A DNA stretch of 64,000 nt from Hoeflea phototrophica DFL-43 (GTDB lineage: Bacteria > Pseudomonadota > Alphaproteobacteria > Rhizobiales > Rhizobiaceae): positions 1,940,461-2,004,460 of the forward strand of contig NZ_CM002917.1 in NCBI RefSeq assembly GCF_000154705.2. Reading direction: 5' to 3'. Both the position numbers and the translations under genes were made by a program. Shown in pieces: positions 9,311-18,619 of this stretch. Position 1 is the first letter of the stretch, and every line of letters begins with the position of its first letter. The notes below the pieces were generated by a model, which did no database searches, was not told the DNA's origin, and saw only the letters and a program-made list of their open reading frames with translations.

Positions 9311-10788
9311 GTGACCTGACCCGCCTGACCATCGCCGAAGCCCGCGACGAGATGAACAAGGGCGCGCTTTCAAGCGCCGATCTGACCGACGCCTACCTGG
9401 CCGCGATCGAAGCCGCCAACAAGGCGCTCAATGCCTATGTGACGGTGACCGGCGACAAGGCCCGCGACATGGCGAAGGCCTCCGACGCTCGCCGCGCTGC
9501 AGGAACCGTTGGCGCGCTCGAGGGCATTCCGCTTGGCATCAAGGACCTGTTCGGCACCGAAGGTGAGCACACCCAGGCTTGCTCTCACGTGCTTGACGGT
9601 TTCAAGCCGCGCTACGAGTCCACAGTCACCGCCAATCTCTGGGCCGATGGCGCGGTGATGCTGGGCAAGTTGAACATGGACGAGTTCGCCATGGGCTCGT
9701 CGAATGAGACTTCCTATTACGGCCCGGTGATCAACCCGTGGCGCGCAGAAGGCTCCAATTCCGACCTGGTTCCCGGCGGTTCGTCGGGCGGTTCGGCTGC
9801 TGCTGTCTCGGCGATGCTGTGTGCCGGCGCGACTGCCACCGACACCGGCGGCTCGATCCGTCAGCCCGCAGCCTTCACCGGTACAGTCGGCATCAAGCCA
9901 ACCTATGGCCGCTGCTCGCGTTGGGGCGTGGTTGCATTTGCCTCCTCGCTCGATCAGGCTGGCCCGATTGCCCGCGATGTGCGCGATGCGGCGATCCTGC
10001 TCAAGTCGATGGCCTCGGTTGACGACAAGGACACCACTTCGGTTGATCTGCCGGTGCCTGATTACGAAGCCGCGCTCGGCGGTTCCGTCAGGGGCCTGAA
10101 GATCGGCATCCCGCGCGAATACCGCATGGACGGCATGCCCGCCGAGATCGACGCGCTCTGGCAGCAGGGGATTGCCTGGCTTAAGGATGCGGGCGCCGAG
10201 ATCGTCGATATCGAGCTGCCGCACACCAAATACGCGCTGCCCGCCTATTACATCGTTGCCCCCGCCGAAGCCTCGTCGAACCTGGCGCGCTATGATGGCG
10301 TGCGTTACGGCCTGCGCGTGCCCGGCAAGGACATCGCCGACATGTATGAGAAAACCCGCGCCGAAGGCTTTGGCCAGGAGGTCAAGCGCCGCATCATGAT
10401 CGGCACCTATGTGCTTTCGGCCGGCTATTATGACGCCTATTACCTGCGCGCCCAGAAGGTCCGCACCTTGATCAAACGGGATTTCGAGCTGGCCTTCAAC
10501 GCCGGTGTCGATGCCATCCTGACGCCCGCCACGCCGTCCTCGGCCTTCGCAATCGGCGACGAGGAACTGGCCGCAGATCCGGTCAAGATGTATCTCAATG
10601 ACGTCTTCACCGTCACCGTCAACATGGCAGGCCTCCCGGGCATCGCCGTGCCTGCCGGCCTCGACCCCAAGGGCCTGCCCCTCGGCCTGCAGCTGATCGG
10701 CCGCCCCTTCGAGGAAGAAACCCTGTTCAAGACCGCCCACGTGATCGAACAGGCGGCTGGAAGGTTCGAGCCGAAGCGGTGGTGGTGA
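9307..10788 (+). CDS. gatA: Asp-tRNA(Asn)/Glu-tRNA(Gln) amidotransferase subunit A
   Basis: 493 residues of the amidase-signature family. [17 protein letters not shown] carries the catalytic lysine; the glycine/serine-rich signature [20 protein letters not shown] followed by SAAAVS carries the catalytic serines, with the [12 protein letters not shown] segment after it. GatA releases ammonia from glutamine for the GatB-bound tRNA. It is the third gene of a tightly coupled gatC-GNAT-gatA unit. Just 13 bases downstream begins, on the other strand, the tail of an AT-rich foreign gene, so this is the left boundary of an insertion. Confidence 0.97.
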   Translation: MSDLTRLTIAEARDEMNKGALSSADLTDAYLAAIEAANKALNAYVTVTGDKARDMAKASDARRAAGTVGALEGIPLGIKDLFGTEGEHTQACSHVLDGFKPRYESTVTANLWADGAVMLGKLNMDEFAMGSSNETSYYGPVINPWRAEGSNSDLVPGGSSGGSAAAVSAMLCAGATATDTGGSIRQPAAFTGTVGIKPTYGRCSRWGVVAFASSLDQAGPIARDVRDAAILLKSMASVDDKDTTSVDLPVPDYEAALGGSVRGLKIGIPREYRMDGMPAEIDALWQQGIAWLKDAGAEIVDIELPHTKYALPAYYIVAPAEASSNLARYDGVRYGLRVPGKDIADMYEKTRAEGFGQEVKRRIMIGTYVLSAGYYDAYYLRAQKVRTLIKRDFELAFNAGVDAILTPATPSSAFAIGDEELAADPVKMYLNDVFTVTVNMAGLPGIAVPAGLDPKGLPLGLQLIGRPFEEETLFKTAHVIEQAAGRFEPKRWW

Positions 10789-10801
10789 ATGAGTCTATGT
10801 A

Positions 10802-12039
10802 TTAAATCTCTGTAATGATGGGGTTATGCAGAGACTTTGTTGGAAATATGCCGCGCGTCTTCAGCTTTTCTAGGTCGTCGTAGTAGGGGTTTGGTTGAAT
10901 TTTAAAATTTTCGCCAAAAATAAATCTGCGGAGGCAAGAGGCGGTTATGTAATCAATATCAACAGTAGGGTCAAATCCATAGGTTTTAATGTAATCTTTG
11001 TATATTGAAGAATCGTATATGTCCGGACATGCTCCGTGCACAAATAGATTGCGTATCAAAATTATTTGATCTAAGCGATTCTCGTCAATTATTTGTCCTA
11101 TATTATTCATAATGCCGGTTTTTATTTTAAATCCAGTTGGTCCTGATCCTTGCCCAAATAGAGCATCTATCGCCATGAAATTGAATGGAACTCTTTCATT
11201 GTCTGACCTAAACCAACCATAGTAGAAATATTCGAGAGATTTTCTTGTTCGCCTGTCGGGTTTGGTGTCACTGGATATTAAGCCGTCGATTTTTCCCAGC
11301 CAGTAATGATCTTCGGTTTCGATGTTTATTTGATATCCCAATTGAGGTGCATGCTCAGTGGATGTCGACCAGCTAAGATCTTCAGCAATTCCATGGGTTA
11401 AGAAGCCGTTCGGAGGCTGAGCGATTGTTTTCTGCGTTCGCTCAGTTCGTCCCAAACGAAGAGAAACCGCAGCCATGACAATTCGTTTGTGTTTCTGGGC
11501 TACTTCAGTAAATGGCGCGCTAAAGCCGACCCAGCCGTCAACAGTCTGATCGTTTATCGAATTGGCAATAACACCGTCTTCGCGACCATGATCAACCTCT
11601 TCTTCATTTAGGATGTAGAACTCATCACCATGATACGGGCTTGAGACATTTAAGCAGGATACTGGAAAAGAGTAGGTTTTCGGAGGCGGGCCGTTGAAAA
11701 TTCGACAGCCTATTGAGCCGACGAATTTCGTAAGATCATCGGAATTGAAGCTATCAAAATAGCAATTATCTCTCTCAAGATGATGCCTTTTTGAAACAAA
11801 ATCGTAGATTTCATTGCAAAATACTTCGTCTATGAAGCTGTCAATCGTTGAAATTGGCACTGCGTCGAATATTCGATTCTGCTTTTCACGAAGAAATAGG
11901 GAGGCCAATATTAGTGACGATGGTTCTGAGTAAATTGGAAGTTCAAATCTCATTGGTGGGGTTTTTGCGAAGTGGCTTGTGCGGTCACTGTTGCGATTGC
12001 TTCTTGTTGGTCCAGACTCATAAAAATATGATTTCAAAA
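10802..12039 (-). pseudogene. Main body of an unknown AT-rich gene with HEPN-like motif, 5' end cut off by an IS
   Basis: The open frame encodes about 410 residues and is visibly richer in A and T than everything around it, a sign of recent transfer. I do not recognise the overall family. Near residue 350 of the reconstructed protein is IIDENRLDQIILIRNLFVHG, which contains R-N-x-x-x-H as in HEPN-domain ribonucleases. The gene is separated from its first 12 codons by the IS5-family insertion at 12040. Joining 14120-14088, one CTAG and 12039-10802 restores a 1275-base frame of 424 residues. A shortened protein could still start at the ATG at 11953 (MRFELPIY). It is convergent with gatA. Confidence 0.7.
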
Positions 12040-12042
12040 CTA

Positions 12043-12055
12043 GGGCCTGTGGACA
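12043..12055. repeat. Left terminal inverted repeat of the IS5-family element
   Basis: Thirteen bases, GGGCCTGTGGACA, match the complement of 14072-14084 exactly. The three bases outside (CTA) also match, because of the palindromic CTAG target. Confidence 0.9.
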
Positions 12056-12056
12056 A

Positions 12057-12555
12057 TCATCTTGACGCAATCAGGGTCGCGGCAAGGTTCCAACTGGCTG
12101 TGTAGCTACAGTCCGTTTTGTCATAGCGTGTTGCTATGCCTCTGAATTCCTTGATCTTCGCGAAGTAGTTTTCAACCAGATGCCGCCACTTGTAGGCTTC
12201 GACATCGTAGTCACGCTGTTGCTTTCGGTTTGATTTCGGTGGGATCACGGCGCTTGCGCCACGCTCATCCAACTCCTCTAGAAGCCAGTTCGCGTCGAAT
12301 GCTTTATCCGCCATTAGCGCGCCGAAGGAGACATCCCGGATCAGCGGCGCAACGCCTTTCATGTCGTGCGCATGACCCGGCAGCAGCAGAAAGCGGACCA
12401 AGTTGCCAAGAGCATCGACGAGTGCAACGATTTTGGTCGTCAGGCCGCCGCGTGAGCGCCCGATGGCCTGAGCCTGAGTCCCCCTTTTGCGCCAGCTGCC
12501 TTCTGGTGAACCTGAACAATGGTGCCGTCGATGAGCGCATATTCGAGGTCGGGGT
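12057..12555 (-). pseudogene. IS5-family transposase, C-terminal part
   Basis: Reading leftward: DLEYALIDGTIVQVHQKAAGAKG with the first catalytic aspartate, then a change to the -1 frame at an A AAA GGG run near 12484-12492, then TQAQAIGRSRGGLTTKIVAL, FLLLPGHAHDMKG, LMADKAFDANWL (second aspartate) and HLVENYFAKIKEFRGIATRYDK (catalytic glutamate region). The -1 shift on A/G runs is a known expression mode of this IS subgroup, so I read it as programmed rather than as a mutation. The frame ends at 12057, close to the left inverted repeat. Confidence 0.88.
12552..12555. repeat. Target-site duplication GGGT (left copy)
   Basis: GGGT immediately outside the left end of the IS3-family element; the same four bases sit outside the right end at 13753-13756. 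Deleting the element and one copy restores the IS5 transposase frame, which confirms the assignment. Confidence 0.9.
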
Positions 12556-12594
12556 GGTAATCCCCCCGTTTTTAACGGGGCTCGGCGGTAGAAT

Positions 12595-13422
12595 TCACGC
12601 GGCCATTTTGAGTTTCTGTGCGGGAGTTATGCCGCCGATGCCCATATTGGGCCGTTCGTTGTTATAGGTCCATAGCCATTGCGTGGCGAACTCCTGTGCC
12701 TCCTCGATGCTTTCGATGATGTATTGGTCGAGCCATTCATGCCGGACTGTGCGGTTGTAGCGCTCGACATAGGCATTTTGCTGCGGCTTGCCGGGCTGAA
12801 TGTGGCTCAACGCGATGCCTTGTGTTTCGGCCCACTCCATCAGTTTACCACTGACATATTCGGGGCCGTTATCGACTCGTATCGACATCGGTTTGCCGCG
12901 CCATTCGATGATCTGGTTCAGACTGCGGATGACGCGCTCGGCGGGAAGCGAGAAATCCACTTCGATGCCGAGCCCTTCGCGGTTGAAGTCGTCAAGGACA
13001 TTCAACAGCCGGAACTGCCTTCCATCCTCCAGACGGTCCGCCATGAAGTCCATGGACCAGACCAGGTTTGGCTGATCCGGGACGGCCAGTGCATCCGGTT
13101 TGTCCCGCTTCAAACGCTTACGCGGCTTGATCCGCAGGTTCAGTTCCAGTTTGCGGTAGATGCGATAGACACGCTTGTGGTTCCAACGATGTCCCTGGAC
13201 GTTGCGCAGATACAGGAAGCACAGGCCAAAACCCCAGGTCTTCTTGGCCCTCGTCAGTCCGATCAGGAGATCGGCAATATGCTCATTCTCGTCGTTCAGC
13301 TTTGCACTGTAACGATAACAGGTCTCGCTGACCTCGAAGGTGCGGCAGGCAAGCGCAATACTCACCCCTCGCAACGCCACTGCTTTCCCGGCCATCTCCC
13401 GGCGTTGAGATGGCCGCGTCAT
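12595..13422 (-). CDS. IS3-family transposase OrfB (expressed as OrfAB by -1 frameshift)
   Basis: About 275 residues in the -1 frame relative to orfA, joined through the A7 slippery run. The retroviral-integrase-type DDE triad is visible: aspartate in [16 protein letters not shown], aspartate in [13 protein letters not shown], and glutamate in [18 protein letters not shown]. The C-terminus [20 protein letters not shown] is the usual IS3 ending. No internal stops are present, so the element appears functional. It cuts and pastes or copies the element through the inverted repeats at 12556 and 13752. Confidence 0.94.
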   Translation of the reverse strand: MTRPSQRREMAGKAVALRGVSIALACRTFEVSETCYRYSAKLNDENEHIADLLIGLTRAKKTWGFGLCFLYLRNVQGHRWNHKRVYRIYRKLELNLRIKPRKRLKRDKPDALAVPDQPNLVWSMDFMADRLEDGRQFRLLNVLDDFNREGLGIEVDFSLPAERVIRSLNQIIEWRGKPMSIRVDNGPEYVSGKLMEWAETQGIALSHIQPGKPQQNAYVERYNRTVRHEWLDQYIIESIEEAQEFATQWLWTYNNERPNMGIGGITPAQKLKMAA

Positions 13423-13682
13423 TTTTTTCCAAGAGCCTCTTTCAGAAGTTCGGCCTGCATGCTCATCTCGGCATACATTTTCTTCAGCCGGCGGTTCTCG
13501 TCTTCCAGAGCCTTCATCTGGCTGATCATCGAGGCGTCCATGCCGCCGTACTTGGCCCGCCATTTGTAAAATGAGGCCGTGCTCATCCCATGCTCCCGGC
13601 ACAACTCTGGCACCGGGACGCCGCCTTCTGCCTGGCGCAGGATCGCCAGGATTTGTGGTTCGCTAAATCTGCTCGTCTTCAT
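13419..13682 (-). CDS. IS3-family transposase OrfA
   Basis: About 87 residues from [11 protein letters not shown]; the start at 13682 has an AGGAG site just upstream, and an earlier start at 13700 is possible. The helix-turn-helix region [34 protein letters not shown] and the leucine-zipper-like [26 protein letters not shown] are characteristic of IS407-group OrfA. The frame ends LGKK-stop directly on a run of seven A residues (13422-13428), the site of -1 frameshifting into orfB. Confidence 0.93.
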   Translation of the reverse strand: MKTSRFSEPQILAILRQAEGGVPVPELCREHGMSTASFYKWRAKYGGMDASMISQMKALEDENRRLKKMYAEMSMQAELLKEALGKK

Positions 13683-13752
13683 CGAAATCTCCTCGATCAT
13701 ATTGCCGAGAAAATTCTACTTTTGAAGCCCGTTATTTTGAGGGGGGATTACC

Positions 13753-13756
13753 GGGT
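13753..13756. repeat. Target-site duplication GGGT (right copy)
   Basis: Partner of the GGGT at 12552-12555. Confidence 0.9.
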
Positions 13757-14015
13757 CACCGCTCATGGCTTTGAAAAGATCCTCGAATACTCCCGCCTTC
13801 GCCCAGCGGCGAAACCGCCGAAACTGACTGTTCCAATTCCCGAAAGCTGGCGGCAGGTCGCGCCATGGTGAGCCGGTCCGAACGCGCCAAAAAACTGATT
13901 CAAGAAACAGCCGATTGTCTCTTGCCGTGGCTCCCGCATCGCTGGCCTTTCCACGCAAATGCGGCTCAAGTCGCTGCCATACATCATCCGTCACCACAAA
14001 GCGCTGCTCGTTCAT
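13753..14015 (-). pseudogene. IS5-family transposase, N-terminal part
   Basis: Starts MNEQRFVVTDDVWQRLEPHL and contains the FWRVRTGSPWRDLPPAFGNW segment typical of IS427-type transposases (DUF4096-like N-terminal domain). The frame runs through FEDLFKAMSGDP and then enters the IS3-family element at 13752. Removing that element and one GGGT joins this frame exactly to DLEYALIDGT in the C-terminal part, so the transposase was intact before the second insertion. Confidence 0.9.
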
Positions 14016-14071
14016 TCAAACCTCCGTTTGGAAAGTTTGAATCAGAAATCAAACCCGATGGGAATCCTGAA

Positions 14072-14084
14072 TGTCCACAGGCCC
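14072..14084. repeat. Right terminal inverted repeat of the IS5-family element
   Basis: Exact complement of 12043-12055; followed outward by TAG of the duplicated CTAG target. Confidence 0.9.
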
Positions 14085-14087
14085 TAG

Positions 14088-14120
14088 TTCAGAGAATTCC
14101 CTGACATTCTCGCTTGTCAT
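14088..14120 (-). pseudogene. Detached 5' end of the HEPN-motif gene
   Basis: Reading leftward from an ATG at 14120, codons MTSENVREFSE continue without interruption into the body at 12039 once the IS5-family element and one copy of the CTAG target are removed. An AGAGG ribosome-site-like stretch lies 11 bases upstream of this ATG. The exact frame match on both sides of the insertion is the evidence that this was the original start. Confidence 0.65.
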
Positions 14121-14334
14121 AGTGATTTACACCTCTGTTGGCTCAGAAAGAGATACACATTTCTATTGGAAATAGGAGACAAAATATAACCTGAGGTGGA
14201 AAAGCGCGGCAGCAAGTGACGTGCCTTTTGGACAAAATGCTCCGGGAAAGACTTGATCGCCAGCTAGAATACCACGACAGTTGGGCCATGTAGCGCGCGT
14301 TTTGGCGTGACGATGAACTTACGGAGCGGTCTGA

Positions 14335-14868
14335 ATGCTCTCAATTCGGCCTGCCAATTCCGCGGAAGCCCAGGATCTCGCCAGGATCGGCCTCGCTGCC
14401 TGGGAAAAGGCGATCCGCTTGTGGGGCGAGGATGCCGAGCGGCTGCGCGAGAATGCCAAAGAGGCCTATTTCGATTTCTGCACCCGATGCTGGCCCGACA
14501 TTCTGGTTGCCGAATGGGACGGGGATCTCGCCGGTTGGGGCGCCTGTGAAAAGGCCGATGATTTCATCACCGATCTGTGGGTGCTGCCAGAGTTTCAGGG
14601 GCATGGCATGGGCACAGCACTGCTGGAAAAGATTGAGGAGGGAATCAGAGACCGTGGTTTTGCCACAGCCCGCCTCGACACCCATGCCCGCAACGCGGGT
14701 GCCATCAAGCTGTTCAAACGCTTCGGCTATCGGGTGAAATCCTATTTCGTCACCTATTCAGAACCACTCGATGAGGACATCGACAAGGTCGAGATGATCA
14801 AGGAGTTCGAGCCCGGCGCCATTGCTTCGGAACAGGGCTCTGAAGAGGATGGCACCTACAGCCTGTGA
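14335..14868 (+). CDS. GNAT-family N-acetyltransferase
   Basis: 177 residues. The acetyl-CoA site is TDLWVLPEFQGHGMGTALLEKIEEGI (Q/R-x-x-G-x-G/A), followed by ARLDTHARNAGAIKLFKRFGYRVKSYFVTYSEPL. The acidic C-terminal tail after residue 140 is unusual but not informative. The substrate is unknown. It is the first native gene on the right side of the IS/HEPN insertion, upstream of and convergent with the DUF6455 gene. A 24-base stretch (14359-14382) is identical to one in the AidB-like gene, coding SAEAQDLAR in both. Confidence 0.85.
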   Translation: MLSIRPANSAEAQDLARIGLAAWEKAIRLWGEDAERLRENAKEAYFDFCTRCWPDILVAEWDGDLAGWGACEKADDFITDLWVLPEFQGHGMGTALLEKIEEGIRDRGFATARLDTHARNAGAIKLFKRFGYRVKSYFVTYSEPLDEDIDKVEMIKEFEPGAIASEQGSEEDGTYSL

Positions 14869-14876
14869 TATGAGCC

Positions 14877-14909
14877 AAAAAAACCCGGTGACGGCGAAGC
14901 CGTCCCGGG
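14877..14909 (-). terminator. Intrinsic terminator for the DUF6455 gene
   Basis: An 11-bp stem (14884-14895 with 14899-14909, one bulged base) with a GAA loop; read on the minus strand it is followed by seven T residues (14883-14877). The T-run marks it as the terminator of the minus-strand gene at 14956-15237. Confidence 0.8.
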
Positions 14910-14955
14910 AATGTCAGTTGGGCAAAGATCACTTTGCCTGGAGGGAGGGTTGAAG

Positions 14956-15237
14956 TCAGGCTGCGGGTGACTTGGCGTTGATTTTCTCGATCACCCGCTC
15001 GAAAAGGTCATGGTTCTTGCAGAAATAGGGCGCTTCGCTGGGGCTGATCTCGGTGTTGAGCCATTGCTGGCACGAATCGGGTTTTTCGCAGCTCAGGCAG
15101 CGATTGGCGGCACGGCGCAACACGCCGGCATGGTCGGGCATCTGATGCATCTCTTCGCTCACGCCCAACTTGTCCATCATGTCGTCCATCAAGTCTGCCC
15201 GGTTGGTCAGACGGCTGAAGATATTCAAAACGCTCAT
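14956..15237 (-). CDS. DUF6455 family protein
   Basis: 93 residues from MSVLNIFSRL; I chose this ATG at 15237 because AAGGGAG lies just before it, although the frame is open 23 codons further. The protein carries a cysteine-rich core: RRAANRCLSCEKPDSCQQWLNTEISPSEAPYFCKN, four cysteines in a spacing that could bind a metal. The DUF6455 assignment is from memory of the CxxC...C...FC pattern in alphaproteobacterial proteins. Function is unknown. The gene lies between a GNAT and gatB, on the opposite strand. Confidence 0.8.
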   Translation of the reverse strand: MSVLNIFSRLTNRADLMDDMMDKLGVSEEMHQMPDHAGVLRRAANRCLSCEKPDSCQQWLNTEISPSEAPYFCKNHDLFERVIEKINAKSPAA

Positions 15238-15416
15238 GATCCACTCCCTTTTGATCTCAACGGAAGAATCGCACGCGCCGCTCAACCCTGCCTTGATCTG
15301 GGTCAATTGCGCTATTTGACCGTCACAATGGTCAGACAGGAGCTCAAAGCCTTGCAGTCGGGACGGCTTTGTTCTACCCGACAGTGAGCTGATCCTTGTA
15401 AGAAAATGAGCCTGCC

Positions 15417-16922
15417 ATGAGCCTCGTCGACACCCGCACTCCTGACCCGAAGCGCCTGATTTCCGGCGCCACTGGTGATTGGGAAATCATCATAGGCCTG
15501 GAAGTCCATGCCCAGGTCACAAGCAATTCGAAATTGTTTTCGGGCGCCTCGACCCATTTTGGCAATGCCGCCAATTCCAATGTCAGCCTCGTCGATGCGG
15601 CGATGCCCGGCATGCTGCCGGTGATCAACCAGGAATGTGTGGCCCAGGCCGTGCGCACCGGGCTTGGTCTCAAGGCCCAGATCAACAACCGTTCGGTGTT
15701 TGATCGCAAAAACTATTTCTACCCGGATCTGCCGCAGGGCTACCAGATCTCCCAGTTCAAGGACCCGATTGTCGGAGAGGGCAAGATCATCATCTCCGTC
15801 GGACCGGACCGCCAGGGCCAGTTCGAGGATATCGAGATCGGCATTGAGCGGCTGCATCTCGAGCAGGATGCCGGCAAGTCGATGCACGACCAGCATCCGT
15901 CGATGTCCTATGTCGATCTCAACCGCTCGGGCGTCGCCCTGATGGAGATCGTCTCCAAGCCGGACATGCGCTCGGCCGACGAGGCCAAGGCCTATGTCAC
16001 CAAGCTGCGCTCGATCCTGCGTTATCTCGGCACCTGCGACGGCAACATGGACGAGGGCTCGATGCGCGCCGATGTCAACGTGTCTGTCCGCAAGCCCGGC
16101 GGCGAATTTGGAACACGCTGCGAAATCAAGAACGTCAACTCGATCCGCTTCGTTGGTCAGGCAATTGAGTCCGAAGCCCGCCGCCAGATCGCCATCATCG
16201 AGGACGGCGGAACCATCGATCAGGAAACCCGTCTGTTCGATCCGGCCAAGGGTGAGACCCGGTCGATGCGCTCCAAGGAAGATGCGCATGACTACCGCTA
16301 CTTTCCTGATCCCGATCTGTTGCCGCTCGAGTTTGATGACGCGTTTGTCGAGAGCTTGAAGGCCGATCTTCCGGAACTGCCCGATGACAAGAAAGCGCGC
16401 TTTGTCGCCGACATGGGCCTGAGCGTCTACGACGCGTCGATCCTTGTCTCGGAGAAGGCGATCGCTGACTACTTCGAGGAAGTGGCCAGGGGGCGCGACG
16501 GCAAAATGGCAGCCAACTGGGTCATCAACGACCTCTTGGGCGCCTTGAACAAATCCGGCAAAGCCATTGAAGAGACTCCGGTTTCCCCCGCCCAACTTGG
16601 CGCAATCATTGACATGATCAAGGACGGGACCATCTCCGGCAAGATCGCCAAGGACCTCTTCGAGATCATCTGGGAAGAGGGCGGAGATCCGGCCGATGTG
16701 GTCGAAAAGCGCGGCATGAAGCAGGTCACCGACACCGGCGCCATCGAAAAGGCTGTCGACGAGGTTATCGCCGCCAATCCCGATCAGGTCGCCAAGGCCC
16801 AGGCCAAGCCCGCGCTCGCAGGCTGGTTCGTCGGCCAGGTCATGAAGGCCACCGGCGGCAAGGCCAACCCGAAGGCCGTGCAGGACCTGGTCAAGGCCAA
16901 GCTCGGCATCGTGGACGAGTAG
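15417..16922 (+). CDS. gatB: Asp-tRNA(Asn)/Glu-tRNA(Gln) amidotransferase subunit B
   Basis: 501 residues. The N-terminal kinase-like domain shows [58 protein letters not shown] and the PATCase-type [20 protein letters not shown]; the C-terminal YqeY/GatB tRNA-binding domain ends [16 protein letters not shown]. GatB phosphorylates the Glu-tRNA(Gln) carboxylate and receives ammonia from GatA. It is separated from gatCA by the mobile insertion and two small genes. A GNAT gene follows after ten bases. Confidence 0.97.
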   Translation: MSLVDTRTPDPKRLISGATGDWEIIIGLEVHAQVTSNSKLFSGASTHFGNAANSNVSLVDAAMPGMLPVINQECVAQAVRTGLGLKAQINNRSVFDRKNYFYPDLPQGYQISQFKDPIVGEGKIIISVGPDRQGQFEDIEIGIERLHLEQDAGKSMHDQHPSMSYVDLNRSGVALMEIVSKPDMRSADEAKAYVTKLRSILRYLGTCDGNMDEGSMRADVNVSVRKPGGEFGTRCEIKNVNSIRFVGQAIESEARRQIAIIEDGGTIDQETRLFDPAKGETRSMRSKEDAHDYRYFPDPDLLPLEFDDAFVESLKADLPELPDDKKARFVADMGLSVYDASILVSEKAIADYFEEVARGRDGKMAANWVINDLLGALNKSGKAIEETPVSPAQLGAIIDMIKDGTISGKIAKDLFEIIWEEGGDPADVVEKRGMKQVTDTGAIEKAVDEVIAANPDQVAKAQAKPALAGWFVGQVMKATGGKANPKAVQDLVKAKLGIVDE

Positions 16923-16932
16923 GCCGGACCCG

Positions 16933-17430
16933 ATGTTCTTCGTCCGCTCCGCCTCCGCACGCGACATCGCGGCCATCCGTGAAGTGCTGGCGGAAACCTG
17001 GCGGGCGACCTATGCGCCGTTCTATGGGGCGGCGAAGGTCGAGGAAATTATCGCCGACTGGCATTCAGAAGCAGCGGTCAAGGCCAATCTGGCGCGGCCT
17101 GATGGCGAGTTCCTGGTTGCCGATGATGGCAAGATGATTGGCGGCATGGCCTTTGCCAGCCATGCATCAGGCACCCACATCGTCTCCCTGCACCAGCTCT
17201 ATGTGCGGCCAGAATGCCAGGGGGTGGGCATTGGCCGCGATCTCTTTGCCGAGATCGAGACCTGTTTCCCGGGCGCCCAAAGCCTCACGCTCGAAGTCGA
17301 TCCCGGCAACGAACCGGCGATCGCGTTTTATCAGGCGCACGGGATGAAAGAGACCGGCCGCACCGGCAATTGCGGCAAGGATCAGTCGGGTATTCCGGCC
17401 CTGATCATGACCAAGCCGCTCACCGGGTGA
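16933..17430 (+). CDS. GNAT-family N-acetyltransferase downstream of gatB
   Basis: 165 residues, starting ten bases after the gatB stop and so probably in the same transcript. Acetyl-CoA-binding segment: LHQLYVRPECQGVGIGRDLFAEIE; then SLTLEVDPGNEPAIAFYQAHGMKETG. The fold and length match small-molecule or ribosomal-protein acetyltransferases; nothing more specific can be said. It is convergent with a secreted-protein gene. Confidence 0.87.
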   Translation: MFFVRSASARDIAAIREVLAETWRATYAPFYGAAKVEEIIADWHSEAAVKANLARPDGEFLVADDGKMIGGMAFASHASGTHIVSLHQLYVRPECQGVGIGRDLFAEIETCFPGAQSLTLEVDPGNEPAIAFYQAHGMKETGRTGNCGKDQSGIPALIMTKPLTG

Positions 17431-17440
17431 TCCGGACTGC

Positions 17441-17893
17441 TCAATTCGCTTCAAGCTCCTGGCCCCGGTCATCCCAGAACCGCACGGCTGAGCATTCGAT
17501 CAGAAAGTCTCTGCGCTCCCGGTCACAGGCCACAGCGACGGCGGCCATCAGCGCCTCCTTGCTGTCCCACCCGCAAAGATATTCGTGCCAATGCGGGCCT
17601 TCCCGGTGCTGGACGAACAGGTCCGCTGACCATCCTGCCGGATAGCACCACTTCACCCTCAGGCAATCTTGCTCCATGGCACCGCCCTCGACGCATTTGG
17701 CCCGCGCGCAGGCAAGTGTCTTGTCAGTGCTTTGTCCGGTGCACACACCGGAGGACTGTTCGGGCGCCTCGGCAAAAGCGATGCCGATTGGCCCGTCCTG
17801 TGCCGACGCCGGGCTGGCCAACTGCGTTGAAACCAAGCACGTCAGACTTGCCGCAATGGCAACCGTTCTCAAGGATATCATTGTCTTCCCCAT
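17441..17893 (-). CDS. Small cysteine-rich secreted protein of unknown function
   Basis: 150 residues with a signal peptide (basic start, hydrophobic AIAASLTCLVSTQLA, then SPASAQ cleavage-like site near residue 32). The mature part has seven cysteines: VCTGQS, ACARAKCVEGG, DCLRVKWCYPAGWS, LCGWDS, ACDRE and ECSAV. These could form disulfides in the periplasm. Tryptophans and a GWS motif recur. I recognise no family. An alternative start is the methionine four codons in (17881). Confidence 0.65.
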   Translation of the reverse strand: MGKTMISLRTVAIAASLTCLVSTQLASPASAQDGPIGIAFAEAPEQSSGVCTGQSTDKTLACARAKCVEGGAMEQDCLRVKWCYPAGWSADLFVQHREGPHWHEYLCGWDSKEALMAAVAVACDRERRDFLIECSAVRFWDDRGQELEAN

Positions 17894-18052
17894 GTATTTG
17901 CGATCAGAAACGGCATCATGACAATAAGCAGCTGCTCAGAACAGTCCTTTGCCATAGACGGTTGAGATCAATGTCCTGTGCCTGTTCGCTGGCTGCTGTG
18001 TGGAGGACCGCACGCAAGCACCCGGTTCAGCCAGAGTAAGGAGTTTCAATTC

Positions 18053-18517
18053 ATGTCAACCAACATCCAGATCCGTCAGGCCGAGCCCGAAGATGTCGCC
18101 GCGATCGCGGTCATGTTCGCCCAGGACGCGCTCGGTGGCCATGGCGACAGCGCCGATCCGGCTGATCTGCCACTCTATCTCGAGGCGTTTGATCGTATTG
18201 CGGCAAGCCCAAATGACACGCTTTATGTGGCGGTCATGGAGGGCGAGGTGGTCGGCACCTTCCAGACAACGCTGATCACGTCTCTGACTGGCAAGGGCGC
18301 CAGCAATCTGACGGTGGAAGCCGTGCACACCAGAATGGATATGCGCGGCGCGGGCATCGGCGAGGCGATGATCCGCCACGCGGTTGAAGAGGGGCGGGCG
18401 CAGGGTGTCCGGCTCGTTCAATTGATGTCGAACGCAAGCCGCACAGATGCGCACCGGTTTTACCAGCGGCTCGGCTTCAGCCAGAGCCATCTGGGCTTCA
18501 AGATGAAATTGCGCTGA
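18053..18517 (+). CDS. GNAT-family N-acetyltransferase
   Basis: 154 residues from MSTNIQIRQAEPED; an AAGGAG ribosome site lies ten bases upstream, so the longer open frame from 17978 is not used. Acetyl-CoA site: VEAVHTRMDMRGAGIGEAMIRHAVEEGR, followed by LVQLMSNASRTDAHRFYQRLGF, the usual motif B. The mid region VGTFQTTLITSLTGKGASN is characteristic of one small GNAT clade. It lies upstream of the NDUFA12 gene. Confidence 0.87.
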   Translation: MSTNIQIRQAEPEDVAAIAVMFAQDALGGHGDSADPADLPLYLEAFDRIAASPNDTLYVAVMEGEVVGTFQTTLITSLTGKGASNLTVEAVHTRMDMRGAGIGEAMIRHAVEEGRAQGVRLVQLMSNASRTDAHRFYQRLGFSQSHLGFKMKLR

Positions 18518-18619
18518 GCATGAGTGCCCGCACCACTGGACATCATGGCTTCTGCGGGCCATAAGCAGGCAAGCACCGGCACACATGGCTGCCGGCGGGT
18601 TCCGGCACGAGAGGCTTTC

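Larger units (their letters stand above)
12556..13752 (-). mobile_element. IS3-family (IS407-group-like) insertion sequence nested in the IS5 element
   Basis: A 1197-bp element with 12-bp perfect inverted ends (GGTAATCCCCCC at 12556-12567 and its complement at 13741-13752), the similarity continuing imperfectly inward. A 4-bp direct repeat GGGT flanks it at 12552-12555 and 13753-13756, the target duplication size expected of the IS407 group. It contains orfA and orfB in the -1 arrangement normal for IS3 elements, both intact. It could therefore still be active. Confidence 0.94.
12043..14084 (-). mobile_element. IS5-family (IS427-type) insertion sequence, interrupted by an IS3-family element
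   Basis: The ends are 13-bp perfect inverted repeats, GGGCCTGTGGACA, at 12043-12055 and (complement) 14072-14084. Both sides are flanked by TA within CTAG (12040-12043 and 14084-14087), the target preference known for this IS5 subgroup; because CTAG is palindromic the exact border is ambiguous by one or two bases. Without the nested element and its duplicated target, the unit is 841 bp, normal for IS427-type elements. The transposase is split into two pieces by the inner IS. It landed in codon 12 of the HEPN-motif gene. Confidence 0.92.

Noticed and set aside
12480..12500. Frame change inside the IS5-family transposase read as a disabling mutation
   Set aside because: The A AAA GGG run with a -1 shift is a known expression mode of IS427-type elements, so it is better read as programmed.
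3610..14382. An identical 24-base stretch in the AidB-like gene (3610-3633) and in the GNAT gene (14359-14382), coding SAEAQDLAR in both
   Set aside because: The similarity stops abruptly on both sides and the proteins are unrelated; a chance match or a tiny conversion tract cannot be told apart from one instance.
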